DNA of 64,000 nt from contig NC_013037.1 in the NCBI RefSeq assembly GCF_000023125.1, positions 3,224,001-3,288,000 on the forward strand, given 5' to 3'. This stretch comes from Dyadobacter fermentans DSM 18053 (GTDB taxonomy: Bacteria > Bacteroidota > Bacteroidia > Cytophagales > Spirosomataceae). The translations under genes were made by a program, and so were the position numbers. Of this stretch, positions 6,814 to 15,411 are shown one piece after another (the stretch's first letter is position 1; every line of letters starts with the position of its first letter). The notes below the pieces were generated by a model that was not told where the DNA came from, searched no databases, and worked only from the letters and a program-made list of their open reading frames with translations.

Positions 6814-8058
6814 GTGGATTTACTAAGATTTATAACAGCAGGCTCCGTGGACGATGGCAAAAGCACATTGATCGGGCGCTTGCTTTACGATACAAAAAAC
6901 ATCCTGGCCGATCAGATGGAAGCCATCGAGCGTGCCAGCAAAACCCGTAATGCCGGTGAAATCGACCTAGCATTGCTGACGGACGGACTTCGTTCGGAGC
7001 GCGAGCAGGGCATTACCATCGACGTGGCTTACAAATATTTCCAGACGCCGAACCGCAAGTTTATCAGCATCGATGCGCCGGGGCACATTCAGTACACGCG
7101 TAACATGGTGACTGGTGCTTCCAATGCAGATTTAGCTATCATCCTCGTGGATGCGCGTCATGGCGTGGTGGAACAAACCCGCCGTCACTCGCTGATCGCT
7201 TCCATGCTGGGCATTCCGCATGTGATCGTGGCGGTGAACAAGATGGATTTGGTGGGAAACTCGGAGGATGCATTCCTTGAAATCGCGAAAACTTACAAAG
7301 AACTGGCCGAGAAACTGTCCATTAAAGACCTGACGATCATCCCAGTAAGCGCTTTGAATGGCGATAACATCGTGGAGCGTTCGGAAAGCATGAGCTGGTA
7401 CACCGGCGAAACATTGCTTTCGGTGCTCGAAAATGTGAACGTATTGAAAGATCAGAACCAGGAAGACGGCCGTTTCGCGGTGCAATATGTGATCCGCCCT
7501 CAGACTGACGAGCTGCACGACTACCGCGGCTATGCCGGACGGGTGCAAAGCGGTACTTTCAAAAAGGGTGATGCCATTAAAGTATTGCCTTCCGAAAGAG
7601 AGTCTAAAATCGCTAAAATCGAATTCGGCGGAAACGAAATAGCGCAGGCATCTGTTCTTGAATCTGTAACGATATTACTCGAAGACGATATTGATATCAG
7701 CCGTGGCGATACGATCGTGACGGTGGACAACTCACCGATCGTGAGCCAGGATATCGAAGCGCTGGTGTGCTGGATGGACGACAAGAAGACGCTTAAACCA
7801 GGTAATAAATACGTTTTGCAACACGGTACAGCACGTTCTCGCTGCTCGATCCGTGGAATCGAATACCAGATCGACATCAACTCTTATGAAAAACTGGATG
7901 AGGTTGAGGCCCTGAAACTGAACGACGTAGCAAGAATCGTTCTGCGGACAGCCCAGCCCATCGCATACGACCCCTATCAGAAAAACCGCGCAAACGGCGC
8001 AGCGATTTTGATCGACGAGACGTCCAATGTGACCGTCGGGGCTTGTATGATCGAGTAA
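6814..8058 (+). CDS. cysN: Sulfate adenylyltransferase large subunit (GTPase, CysN)
   Basis: GTP-hydrolysing regulatory subunit of ATP sulfurylase; 414 residues from the chosen GTG. The start puts MDLLRFITAGSVDDGKSTLI at the N-terminus, where CysN proteins normally begin. An upstream ATG at 6721 is in frame, but the 31 extra residues are encoded by the octamer repeat and look artificial. EF-Tu-like GTPase motifs are seen: P-loop GSVDDGKST, DAPGH (G3) and NKMD (G4). There is no fused APS-kinase (CysC) domain at the C-terminus, consistent with an APS-using CysH. Confidence 0.9.
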   Translation: MDLLRFITAGSVDDGKSTLIGRLLYDTKNILADQMEAIERASKTRNAGEIDLALLTDGLRSEREQGITIDVAYKYFQTPNRKFISIDAPGHIQYTRNMVTGASNADLAIILVDARHGVVEQTRRHSLIASMLGIPHVIVAVNKMDLVGNSEDAFLEIAKTYKELAEKLSIKDLTIIPVSALNGDNIVERSESMSWYTGETLLSVLENVNVLKDQNQEDGRFAVQYVIRPQTDELHDYRGYAGRVQSGTFKKGDAIKVLPSERESKIAKIEFGGNEIAQASVLESVTILLEDDIDISRGDTIVTVDNSPIVSQDIEALVCWMDDKKTLKPGNKYVLQHGTARSRCSIRGIEYQIDINSYEKLDEVEALKLNDVARIVLRTAQPIAYDPYQKNRANGAAILIDETSNVTVGACMIE

Positions 8059-8071
8059 TGTTTGGGGGATT

Positions 8072-8181
8072 ACCCTTCGAGAGCTCGGCTTCGACCGCTC
8101 CGGCGGCCCGGTCCGCTCAGCCTGACAGTTTACATCTGTTACTTCTAAGCGAGATGTCACCCTGAGCGGAGTCGAAGGGTT
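8072..8181. repeat. Inverted repeat with CTGAGCGGAGTCGAAGGG core between cysN and cysI
   Basis: The right arm 8155-8181 (TGTCACCCTGAGCGGAGTCG and onward) has its inverted partner split in two on the left: ACCCTTCGA at 8072-8080 and TCCGCTCAGCCTGACA ending at 8127. About 30 bp of GC-rich sequence are inserted between the two parts. The core is a common dispersed intergenic repeat in Bacteroidota. The element fills most of the 191-bp gap. Confidence 0.75.
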
Positions 8182-8249
8182 TTAACACCCAGCATCACCA
8201 CACTATTGAATAAAAATATACTATCCCGATAGACGATTAGAATATCATC

Positions 8250-10478
8250 ATGAGCGATTTAATCATTTCTGACAAAGTATCCGCCGTTGCGAAGCGCGAT
8301 ATCATTGACCTGCAACAAAAAATCGGTGGATTCTACTCCGGTGAAACCCCGGAAGAGGCATTCCGTAAATTCCGCCTTACCCGCGGGGTGTATGGTCAGC
8401 GTCAGCCCGGCGTGCAGATGATTCGTATCAAATTGCCATACGGACGCATCACAGCCGATCAGCTGGTCCGCATTGCAGATACTTCCGACAAATTTGCAAC
8501 CGGTAACCTGCACGCCACCACGCGCCAGGATATCCAGCTGCACTTTGTAAAACTTTCGGATTCGCCGCAATTGTGGGCCGATCTGGAAGATGCGGGCATC
8601 ACGCTGAAAGAAGCTTGTGGTAACACGATTCGCAACGTAACGGCGTCGTCTATCGCGGGTATCGATCCCGATGAGCCGTTTGACGTGACGCCGATCACCC
8701 ATTCGATCTTCTCCTACTTCCTCCGCAACCCGATCAACCAGGATATGGGCCGGAAGTTCAAAATTGCGGTTTCATCCTCTGAAAAGGACACCGCGCTGGC
8801 CTTCATCCACGACGTGGGTCTGATCGCTAAAATGGGTCAGAATGAAGCGGGTGAAACCGTTCGCGGTTTCAAAGTGCTTATCGGCGGCGGCCTTGGCGCG
8901 CAGCCTTTCTCGGCACAAACTGCATTCGAATTCCTCGAAGAAGAAAAGGTGATCCCATTCATCGAAGCCATGCTTCGCGTGTTCGATCGCTACGGCGAGC
9001 GCGTACGTCGCCATAAGGCGCGTATGAAGTTCCTTTTGAACGACCTCGGCCTCGAAGGCATGATGGAGAAAGTGGAGGAAGAACGCAAAGCGGTTAGAAA
9101 CAAGATATTCCAGATTCCGGAAGACCTTTTCGGCACCAATGAATACGAGGCCATTAACCACGCGCCGCGTCCGTCATTGTCCGAAGCGGAAATCCTGAAA
9201 ATCGCTGCTGAAAGCATCGAAGCCGACAAGCTCGATATTTTCACCAAATGGCTGCGTACCAATACATTTGAACAAAAACAAAAAGGCTGGTATGCCGTGC
9301 AGCTGCGCGTATTGCTGGGTGATATGAATTCCGACACCGCACGCAGTCTCGCCGATGTGGTTCGTCAATATGCGGCCGACGACATTCGTGTAACCGTGAA
9401 CCAGGGCTACATTCTCCGTTTTGTGAAAGGCGAAGACCTCGTAGCATTGTACCACGAACTCGCGAAACTGGGCCTCGCAGCTCCCGGCTTCGACAGCACG
9501 ATGGACATTACAACCTGCCCCGGAACCGATACTTGTAACCTTGCCATTTCGAGCAGCTACGGTATCACCCGCGTGCTCGAAGACGTAATGCGCGATGAGT
9601 TTCCGGAAATGATTTATAATCAGGACATTAAAATCAAAATCAGCGGCTGTATGAACGGTTGCGGCCAGCACAATGCGGCCAATATCGGTTTCCACGGCAG
9701 CTCGATCAAGAACGGCAAGCTGGTATTGCCTGCATTGCAGGTTTTGCTAGGCGGCGGTTTCTCCGGCGATGGCATCGGGCTGATCGGCGATAAGGTGATC
9801 AAAGTTCCAACCAAACGCGGACCGGAAGTTTTGCGCCTGATTTTCAACGATTACGAAGCCAATGCACTGGACGGCGAGTATTTCAACCAATATTACCTCC
9901 GCCAGACTAAAAATTACTTCTTCCAGCTCCTGAAACCACTCGCAGACCTGACGACCGTACAAGACGACGACTACCGCGACTGGGACCACGATGAGTTGTT
10001 CAAAACGGAAATCGGGGTTGGAGAATGTGCTTCGGTGCTCGTTGACCTCGTGGCGACGACCATTATCGAAGGTCAGGAAAAACTGAACCTGGCGAAAGAA
10101 TCTTTCCAGTCGGACGTTTGGGCGGATGCCATTTACCACGCTTACAACGTGTTCATCACCGGTGCGAAAGGCTTGCTGATGTCGAAAGACGTGACTACCA
10201 ACACGCAATATGGCATTATCAACGATTTCGAAACGCATTTCGGCGCGGATTTCAAGTACAATGTCCCTGCTGAATTTGCAGTAGAAAATCAAGCCGAAAC
10301 GCCGTTTAAAGCATTGGTATTCAGCATTAATAAATTCGAACCAAGCGAAGCATTTGCCAGCTATTTCATCAATACTGCCGAAAGCTTCCTGAATTTCGTC
10401 CGCGAAACCCGCGAGGCGCAATTGATCGAAACCGGAGAGCCTGCATTGCAAGAGCTTTCATTCGGAAAAGATAGCTAA
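8250..10478 (+). CDS. Siroheme-dependent sulfite (nitrite/sulfite) reductase with C-terminal helical extension
   Basis: Six-electron reduction of sulfite to sulfide, inferred from its place in the sulfur operon; the family also contains nitrite reductases. The 742-residue protein has two ferredoxin-like plus siroheme repeats. The ligands of the coupled [4Fe-4S]/siroheme centre are Cys423, Cys429 (TCPGTDTCNLA), Cys467 and Cys471 (GCMNGCGQH). Residues about 580-742, beyond the usual end of the reductase, form an extra probably alpha-helical domain, possibly HEPN-like (FQSDVWADAIYHAYNVFITG); this assignment is by resemblance only. The start is an ATG at 8250. A CysJ flavoprotein partner is not in the operon, so ferredoxin may be the donor. 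Confidence 0.85.
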   Translation: MSDLIISDKVSAVAKRDIIDLQQKIGGFYSGETPEEAFRKFRLTRGVYGQRQPGVQMIRIKLPYGRITADQLVRIADTSDKFATGNLHATTRQDIQLHFVKLSDSPQLWADLEDAGITLKEACGNTIRNVTASSIAGIDPDEPFDVTPITHSIFSYFLRNPINQDMGRKFKIAVSSSEKDTALAFIHDVGLIAKMGQNEAGETVRGFKVLIGGGLGAQPFSAQTAFEFLEEEKVIPFIEAMLRVFDRYGERVRRHKARMKFLLNDLGLEGMMEKVEEERKAVRNKIFQIPEDLFGTNEYEAINHAPRPSLSEAEILKIAAESIEADKLDIFTKWLRTNTFEQKQKGWYAVQLRVLLGDMNSDTARSLADVVRQYAADDIRVTVNQGYILRFVKGEDLVALYHELAKLGLAAPGFDSTMDITTCPGTDTCNLAISSSYGITRVLEDVMRDEFPEMIYNQDIKIKISGCMNGCGQHNAANIGFHGSSIKNGKLVLPALQVLLGGGFSGDGIGLIGDKVIKVPTKRGPEVLRLIFNDYEANALDGEYFNQYYLRQTKNYFFQLLKPLADLTTVQDDDYRDWDHDELFKTEIGVGECASVLVDLVATTIIEGQEKLNLAKESFQSDVWADAIYHAYNVFITGAKGLLMSKDVTTNTQYGIINDFETHFGADFKYNVPAEFAVENQAETPFKALVFSINKFEPSEAFASYFINTAESFLNFVRETREAQLIETGEPALQELSFGKDS

Positions 10479-10481
10479 AAT

Positions 10482-10587
10482 GGCTGTCGGCAATCGGCTT
10501 TCGGCAGTCGGCTTTTTTTGCTTTGGTTGAAGTTGTTCATCATCAATAGCACTCAAAAAGCCGACTGCCGGCAGCCGGCAGCCGAAG
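10482..10587. repeat. Inverted-arm repeat of CGGCAGTCGGC type between cysI and cobA
   Basis: Left arm 10482-10519 is built of GGCTGTCGGC/GGCAATCGGC units and right arm 10555-10587 of inverted units. A perfect 16-bp pair joins 10502-10517 with 10555-10570. The left arm ends in a run of T. The same GCCGACAGCC units occur at 34257-34375. The element occupies nearly the whole spacer before cobA. Confidence 0.75.
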
Positions 10588-10598
10588 TCTCATTCACC

Positions 10599-11372
10599 AT
10601 GAAACTGACACTTATCGGTGCAGGCCCGGGCGATCCCGACCTGATCACCCTCAAAGGAATCAAGGCCCTGCGAAAAGCACGGGTCGTGTTATACGATTCC
10701 CTTGCCCACCCCTCTTTACTGGATTACTGCCCGGAAGATTGCGTCAAAATCCTTGTCGGCAAACGCTTTGGAAAAACCAGCTGCGGCCAGGATGAGATCA
10801 ACGATCTGATCGTCGAAAAGGCGCGTCAATATGGAGAAGTGGTGCGGTTGAAAGGCGGCGACTCGTTCATATTCGGTCGCGGTTACGAAGAGCTTATGTT
10901 TGCAGCCGAACACGGCATTGAATCGGAAGTTATTCCCGGGATTTCGAGCAGTTATGCGGCTCCTGCATTGGCGGGCATTCCGCTAACCTCCCGCGGTATG
11001 AGCGAGAGCTTTTGGGTAATCACCGGCACTACCAAGCAGCATGCACTTTCCAAAGACGTACATCTGGCCGCGCAATCGACGGCCACGGTGGTCATTTTAA
11101 TGGGCTTACATAAGTTGCAGGAAATCGTCTCCATTTACTCCGAACTTGGCAAATTCGACGAATCCATTTCCATTATCCAAAACGGCACACTGGAAAACCA
11201 GAAGGTGGTGACGGGTAAAATCGGAAATATCGTTCCGCTTTCGCAGGTTGCCGAAATGGCCTCGCCGGCGATCATCGTGGTCGGGAAAGTGGCGGCATTA
11301 CCGGATCTTTCTTATGATAAAGTGCGGGAAATGATGCAGCAGTCGCAGTCGGTCAGCGGGCTTGCGGAATAG
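10599..11372 (+). CDS. cobA: Uroporphyrinogen-III C-methyltransferase
   Basis: SAM-dependent enzyme making precorrin-2, the first step from uroporphyrinogen III to siroheme, the cofactor of the sulfite reductase just upstream. 257 residues from the ATG at 10599; the frame continues upstream to 10518, but that part is repeat sequence. The N-terminal MKLTLIGAGPGDPDLITLKG and the later VVRLKGGDSFIFGRGYEE are the family signatures, and VIPGISSSYAAPALAGIPLT is also typical. The dehydrogenase/ferrochelatase needed to finish siroheme is not intact in this window. Last gene of the operon. Confidence 0.9.
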   Translation: MKLTLIGAGPGDPDLITLKGIKALRKARVVLYDSLAHPSLLDYCPEDCVKILVGKRFGKTSCGQDEINDLIVEKARQYGEVVRLKGGDSFIFGRGYEELMFAAEHGIESEVIPGISSSYAAPALAGIPLTSRGMSESFWVITGTTKQHALSKDVHLAAQSTATVVILMGLHKLQEIVSIYSELGKFDESISIIQNGTLENQKVVTGKIGNIVPLSQVAEMASPAIIVVGKVAALPDLSYDKVREMMQQSQSVSGLAE

Positions 11373-11404
11373 GTGTTGAAGCAAGATAATCAGCTCACTT
11401 TTAA

Positions 11405-11746
11405 TTAGAGCAAGCCAAGCAGCCAGTCGAGGTTCACGCTTGTCTCGTGGCCTCTGAATTCCAGGAAATAAATCAGTCCGGCCAGGATTACATAGCTGAT
11501 AAACAGCCACTTCTTCTTCACTTCATATTGGTCGCGGTGATGGAAATAGTCGTACACCATCGAAGCCGTGAAGCCAAAAATCATCAGCACAAAACAGAGA
11601 ACGCCGCAATCCTGACGGTAATGTTTGTACAAATGCAACGCCGGCGCGCCCAGCACCAGGTACATGAGCCACATGCAGAAACCGGCGCGGTACAGATAAA
11701 CGCTTAGTCTGCGATCATTCTTGATGTCAAATAACCCTTCCAGCAT
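11405..11746 (-). CDS. Small membrane protein of unknown function
   Basis: 113 residues with three probable membrane-spanning segments (about residues 22-40, 48-66 and 84-100) and charged linkers such as YDYFHHRDQYEVKKKW between the second and third. No family was recognised. It lies convergent to cobA (32 bp between stops) and divergent from the acyltransferase gene. The hydrophobic pattern and a plausible ATG support a real gene, but it could be lineage-specific. Confidence 0.6.
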   Translation of the reverse strand: MLEGLFDIKNDRRLSVYLYRAGFCMWLMYLVLGAPALHLYKHYRQDCGVLCFVLMIFGFTASMVYDYFHHRDQYEVKKKWLFISYVILAGLIYFLEFRGHETSVNLDWLLGLL

Positions 11747-11909
11747 AGCATTAAGTCTACTGTTGAACCAGTGAATATAGTCAAACCGAAACTGGAATCC
11801 TACCTTTCATGTTTCGTTGTTGTCACGCAACGGCCTTATTTACAATGCGTCTAAGCTCGCAACGGCTGCCGTTCAACCGGTAATTTCGGGCAAAATACAA
11901 TCAAAGTAT

Positions 11910-11917
11910 TAACTTTG
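11910..11917 (+). promoter_or_regulatory. -7 element TAACTTTG upstream of the acyltransferase gene
   Basis: Matches TAnnTTTG and lies 37 nt before the ATG at 11955. An upstream TTTC (11884-11887) is only a loose -33 match with a spacing of 22. Confidence 0.5.
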
Positions 11918-11954
11918 CAGCCTGAATACCGATTTAGTACAAGATGTTCCTCCA

Positions 11955-12872
11955 ATGAAAGCGTTCTCGACCCATTTGTTTCTGATGCTGCTCAATGCCG
12001 TCTCGAAGCTGTCCTGGGGAGCGCTCTACAAGCTTTCCGACATCGTCCGGTTCCTCATTTTCGACATTGGCCAGTACCGCAAAAAAGTGGTGCTCCAAAA
12101 TATGCGCAACAGCTTCCCCGAGCTCAGCGAAACGAAAATCCACGAAATTGCCGCGAAATTCTATCGCAATTTCACCGATATTATCTTCGAAACGATCAAG
12201 CTGAAATCCATTAAAAAAGACGACTTGCTGCAACGTTTCGACCTGGAAATGCCCATTCTGATGCATTACTTTGAGAAAAGACAGAATGCGGTCGTGGTAG
12301 CCGGGCATTTGGGTAACTGGGAAATGCTTAACCTATTCGCCTCCGCCAAGCTGCCGCACCAGATCGTGGTCGTGTACCATGAGTTACAGAACGATACTTT
12401 CGAAGACTGGTTCAAAAACGTCCGCACGCGCTTCGGTACCGAAATGGTGACGATGAAAGAAGCCATTTCCAAGGCATTCGAGCCGCGCGACAGGCCGTTT
12501 TTATTTGTGTTGATCAATGATCAATCGGCCGTGCCGGAAAAGGCATTCTGGACGAAATTCCTGAACCAGGACACGGGCGTCTACCGCGGCGTGGAGTTGA
12601 TCGCGCGACGGCTGAATGCGCCGGTACTGTATATGGGTATTCTCAAAAACGAAATGCGCCGCGGATTTTACAAGGCATATTTCAAACTGATCACCGAAAA
12701 ACCGAAACAGGAACCGACCAACAGCATTCTTCAAAAGCAGATCGGTTTCCTGGAAGCAGATATCCGCCGCCAGCCCGATAACTGGCTTTGGACGCACAAA
12801 CGCTGGAAGCATCCGCGCCCGGCGCATCTGAACCCGCTACAACTTTTACAGGAAACCCAAAAAAGTGAATAA
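11955..12872 (+). CDS. LpxL/HtrB-like lysophospholipid (lipid A) acyltransferase
   Basis: 305 residues of the lipid A biosynthesis acyltransferase family (PF03279), which adds a secondary acyl chain to lipid A precursors at the inner membrane. An N-terminal hydrophobic anchor precedes VVLQNMRNSFPELSETKIHE, typical of the family. The catalytic H-x4-E motif is seen in VAGHLGNWEMLNLFA (about residues 115-130). The gene overlaps the GT9 gene by 8 bp (12865-12872), so the two are co-translated and probably both serve lipopolysaccharide assembly. Confidence 0.85.
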   Translation: MKAFSTHLFLMLLNAVSKLSWGALYKLSDIVRFLIFDIGQYRKKVVLQNMRNSFPELSETKIHEIAAKFYRNFTDIIFETIKLKSIKKDDLLQRFDLEMPILMHYFEKRQNAVVVAGHLGNWEMLNLFASAKLPHQIVVVYHELQNDTFEDWFKNVRTRFGTEMVTMKEAISKAFEPRDRPFLFVLINDQSAVPEKAFWTKFLNQDTGVYRGVELIARRLNAPVLYMGILKNEMRRGFYKAYFKLITEKPKQEPTNSILQKQIGFLEADIRRQPDNWLWTHKRWKHPRPAHLNPLQLLQETQKSE

Positions 12873-13848
12873 ACCGGCCAAATTCCTCATCCTGCGTTTT
12901 TCTTCCATCGGCGACATCGTGCTCACGACGCCCGTGGTGCGCTGCCTGAAAAAGCAGATGCCGGAGGCCGAAATCCACTATTTTACCAAAAGCAAATTCG
13001 AATTTCTCCTTCGCGACAATCCTTACATTGATAAGGTATGGCTGCTGGAAAAAGGCAATGCCAAAGAATTGCTCGCATTGCTTAAACAGGAAAAGTTCGA
13101 CTACATCATTGATCTTCACCGCAACATCCGCACGCTCCGCATTAAATGGACGCTCGGCGTGCCCGCATTCAGTTTCGAGAAGCTGAATGTGCCGAAGTGG
13201 CTCATGACGCAGTTCAAGATCGATTACCTGCCCGATGTGCACATTGTGGACCGCTGTTTGGATACCTTAAAAACGTTCGGCATTCAGAACGATGGCGAAG
13301 GGCTCGACTATTTTATTCCTTATAAGGATCAGGTAGAACTGGAATGGCTGCCGGAAACGCACCGCCAAAGCTACGTCGCCTACGCGATCGGCGGGCAGCA
13401 TTTCACGAAGAAAATGCCCGTGCCACGCATGATCGAGCTTTGCCGGAAGATCAACCATCCCGTCATTTTGCTAGGCGGACCGGAGGATGCGGAAGCCGGG
13501 GAGGCCATTCGCCTTGCATTGGGCGATGAACTGGTTTTGAATGCCTGCGGCAAATACAATTTCAACCAATCGGCTTCCTTAATACAAAAGGCCTTGATCG
13601 TGTTCTCGCACGACACGGGCTTAATGCACGTGGCGGCGGCATTCCGTAAGAAAGTGTATTCGATCTGGGGCAATACCATCCCCGAATTCGGGATGTATCC
13701 TTACCGCACCGCATTTGAGAAGCTGGAAGTAAAGGGCCTCGATTGCCGGCCTTGCTCGAAGATCGGTCATAGCAAATGTCCGAAAGGCCATTTCAAATGT
13801 ATGAACGATATTTCGTTCGATTTCCCGATTCCAGAACTCCCGCGGTAA
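12865..13848 (+). CDS. Glycosyltransferase family 9 (heptosyltransferase-like)
   Basis: 327 residues resembling ADP-heptose:LPS heptosyltransferases, which extend the LPS core in the cytoplasm. The start FLILRFSSIGDIVLTTPVVR and the C-terminal sugar-nucleotide region (VFSHDTGLMHVAAAFRKKVY, around residues 246-266) are typical of GT9. The C-terminus carries a cysteine-rich tail (DCRPCSKIGHSKCPKGHFKC) often seen in Bacteroidota members. The start is a GTG overlapping the acyltransferase stop. The actual sugar donor cannot be read from sequence. Confidence 0.85.
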   Translation: MNKPAKFLILRFSSIGDIVLTTPVVRCLKKQMPEAEIHYFTKSKFEFLLRDNPYIDKVWLLEKGNAKELLALLKQEKFDYIIDLHRNIRTLRIKWTLGVPAFSFEKLNVPKWLMTQFKIDYLPDVHIVDRCLDTLKTFGIQNDGEGLDYFIPYKDQVELEWLPETHRQSYVAYAIGGQHFTKKMPVPRMIELCRKINHPVILLGGPEDAEAGEAIRLALGDELVLNACGKYNFNQSASLIQKALIVFSHDTGLMHVAAAFRKKVYSIWGNTIPEFGMYPYRTAFEKLEVKGLDCRPCSKIGHSKCPKGHFKCMNDISFDFPIPELPR

Positions 13849-13896
13849 AATCCGTGTTGCATTTCCGAAACCGTTTTTTCCACACAAACATCCAAA

Positions 13897-14796
13897 ATGG
13901 CAAAAAAAGTAAACATTGGTCTGGTGCAAATGAGCTGCACTTCGGACGTTGATGCTAACTTTCAGAAGGCTACCGAAAAAATCCGCGAAGCTGCGCAAAA
14001 AGGCGCGAATATCATTTGTCTGCAAGAGCTGTTCAAATCGCTCTATTTCTGCGACATTGAAGATCATTCCAATTTCAGTCTGGCCGAAGCCATTCCCGGC
14101 CCGTCGACCGAATCCCTCGGCGCGTTGGCAAGGGAACTGGGCGTGGTGATCATCGCCTCGCTGTTCGAAAAACGGGCGCACGGCTTGTACCATAATACCA
14201 CCGCCGTGCTCGACGCCGACGGCGCCTACCTGGGCAAATACCGCAAAATGCACATCCCCGACGATCCGGGCTATTACGAGAAATTCTATTTTACGCCCGG
14301 CGACGCTCCCGTTACTGAGCAGGATACGGACGGCTACCGCATTTTCAATACCAAATTTGCCAAAATCGGCGTGCTCATCTGCTGGGACCAGTGGTACCCG
14401 GAAGCGGCCCGCATTACCAGCCTCATGGGCGCGGAAATCCTCTTCTACCCTACCGCCATCGGCTGGGATGTGAACGAAATCGATCCCATTATCAATGAAG
14501 AACAATACGGCGCCTGGCAGACCGTCCAGCGCGGACATGCCGTGGCGAATGGCGTGTACGTTGTTTCCGTGAACCGCGTAGGCCGCGAGGCCGATCAGCA
14601 GTTCTGGGGCGGCTCGTTCATCGCCAACCCGCAAGGCCGCCTGCTGTACCTCGCGCCGCACGAAGGCGAAGTGACGCACGTGGAAGAGCTGGACCTCGAA
14701 AAGCTCGACTTTTACCGCACGACCTGGCCCTTCCTCCGCGATCGCCGCGTGGATTCCTACCGGCCGATTTTGAAGCGGTTCATCGATCAGCCCTGA
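13897..14796 (+). CDS. aguB: N-carbamoylputrescine amidase (carbon-nitrogen hydrolase)
   Basis: Hydrolyses N-carbamoylputrescine to putrescine, ammonia and CO2. The 299-residue protein has the nitrilase-superfamily triad: Glu44 (CLQELF), Lys117 (KYRKMHIPDD) and Cys162 (LICWDQWYPE). The segments DPGYYEKFYFTPGD and GWDVNEIDPIINEEQYGAWQ are characteristic of the putrescine branch. Agmatine deiminase, which makes its substrate, is encoded 9 kb downstream at 24044. It starts 48 bp after the GT9 gene and is followed by a strong terminator. Confidence 0.9.
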   Translation: MAKKVNIGLVQMSCTSDVDANFQKATEKIREAAQKGANIICLQELFKSLYFCDIEDHSNFSLAEAIPGPSTESLGALARELGVVIIASLFEKRAHGLYHNTTAVLDADGAYLGKYRKMHIPDDPGYYEKFYFTPGDAPVTEQDTDGYRIFNTKFAKIGVLICWDQWYPEAARITSLMGAEILFYPTAIGWDVNEIDPIINEEQYGAWQTVQRGHAVANGVYVVSVNRVGREADQQFWGGSFIANPQGRLLYLAPHEGEVTHVEELDLEKLDFYRTTWPFLRDRRVDSYRPILKRFIDQP

Positions 14797-14827
14797 TTTC
14801 GAAATATAATTATTTCAATATACGTCA

Positions 14828-14862
14828 AAAGAGCGCCCTGGCAACGGGGCGCTCTTTGTTTG
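14828..14862 (+). terminator. Intrinsic terminator after aguB
   Basis: Perfect 11-bp stem (14828-14838 with 14847-14857, AAAGAGCGCCC/GGGCGCTCTTT), an 8-base loop and a T-rich tail (TTTGTTTGTTTT). Confidence 0.85.
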
Positions 14863-14967
14863 TTTTAGATTAGTAAAATTTATTATCGAATTATTACAAT
14901 TCTAGTCTGTAACGATTTTAAATGACCAATTTTTATTGTAAAAAAGGCTAAGTTTTTAGTTTAATCT

Positions 14968-14998
14968 CTTGCATTATTTAACATTGTCAGTATATTTG
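14968..14998 (+). promoter_or_regulatory. Promoter of the SusC operon
   Basis: TTG at 14969-14971, 19 bases, then TATATTTG at 14991-14998, a good -33/-7 match. Transcription would start near 15004, more than 400 nt before the susC-like start codon at 15412. Confidence 0.65.
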
Positions 14999-15003
14999 AA
15001 AAG

Positions 15004-15411
15004 TCATTAAACGAATGACAGAACTTCTGAACCGAAGATATATTCCAGCCGCACATGAATATATCTGGTAGTGTTGTCAGGAACTTGCCGCAAATCCGAT
15101 AGGCAAATCGTAGCCATCTGATGAGTTCGCTCCAACACGATATAATTTTTTTAATACAGTTTTACTTCATACCGTGGACAAACACAACTTGTCGACGTCG
15201 GGCTTTTCTTTGGCCTAACTGAAACTGTTCGCACTGTTTGTCCTCGATTAAAGAGGGTATTGCTTTCCGGAAAAGCAGTGTTGCAAGCTTATGGCTGTGT
15301 TGTTCTGTCCACGCGAAAGTGTGTGCGGCGCACGGAAGTGTGGACGCCTCACAGCCATAACTTTTTTTCTCCTCCTACTACTACACCTAACATTTTTAAA
15401 CCTGATTCCCC
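15004..15411 (+). promoter_or_regulatory. Long structured 5' leader of the SusC operon, candidate attenuator RNA
   Basis: There is no convincing coding sequence between the promoter and 15412. The transcript can fold into several hairpins: 15036-15044 with 15058-15066 (AGATATATT/AATATATCT), 15085-15089 with 15102-15106, and 15176-15184 with 15235-15243 (GGACAAACA/TGTTTGTCC). A short CCTC/GAGG hairpin at 15242-15256 shares bases with the last of these and could compete with it. A terminator-like hairpin closes the leader. No known riboswitch class was recognised. Confidence 0.5.
15289..15369 (+). terminator. Terminator-like hairpin 40-50 nt before the SusC start
   Basis: Stem TTATGGCTGTG (15289-15299) with CACAGCCATAA (15350-15360), 11 bp perfect, plus an inner GTCCAC (15307-15312) with GTGGAC (15340-15345). 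A run of seven T follows (15362-15368). It lies downstream of the operon promoter and upstream of the first gene, so it would act as an attenuator rather than an end-of-operon terminator. Confidence 0.65.

Noticed and set aside
10502..10520. T-run after the left repeat arm in the cysI-cobA spacer as a terminator
   Set aside because: The pairing partner lies downstream of the T run, so the hairpin would form too late; cobA also follows in the same direction.
15070..15095. GTCAGGAACTTGCC in the SusC leader resembles the core of the cobalamin riboswitch
   Set aside because: Only about 70 nt of transcript precede it, the GGTGnAAnTCC and ACTGT parts are missing, and no B12 box was found.
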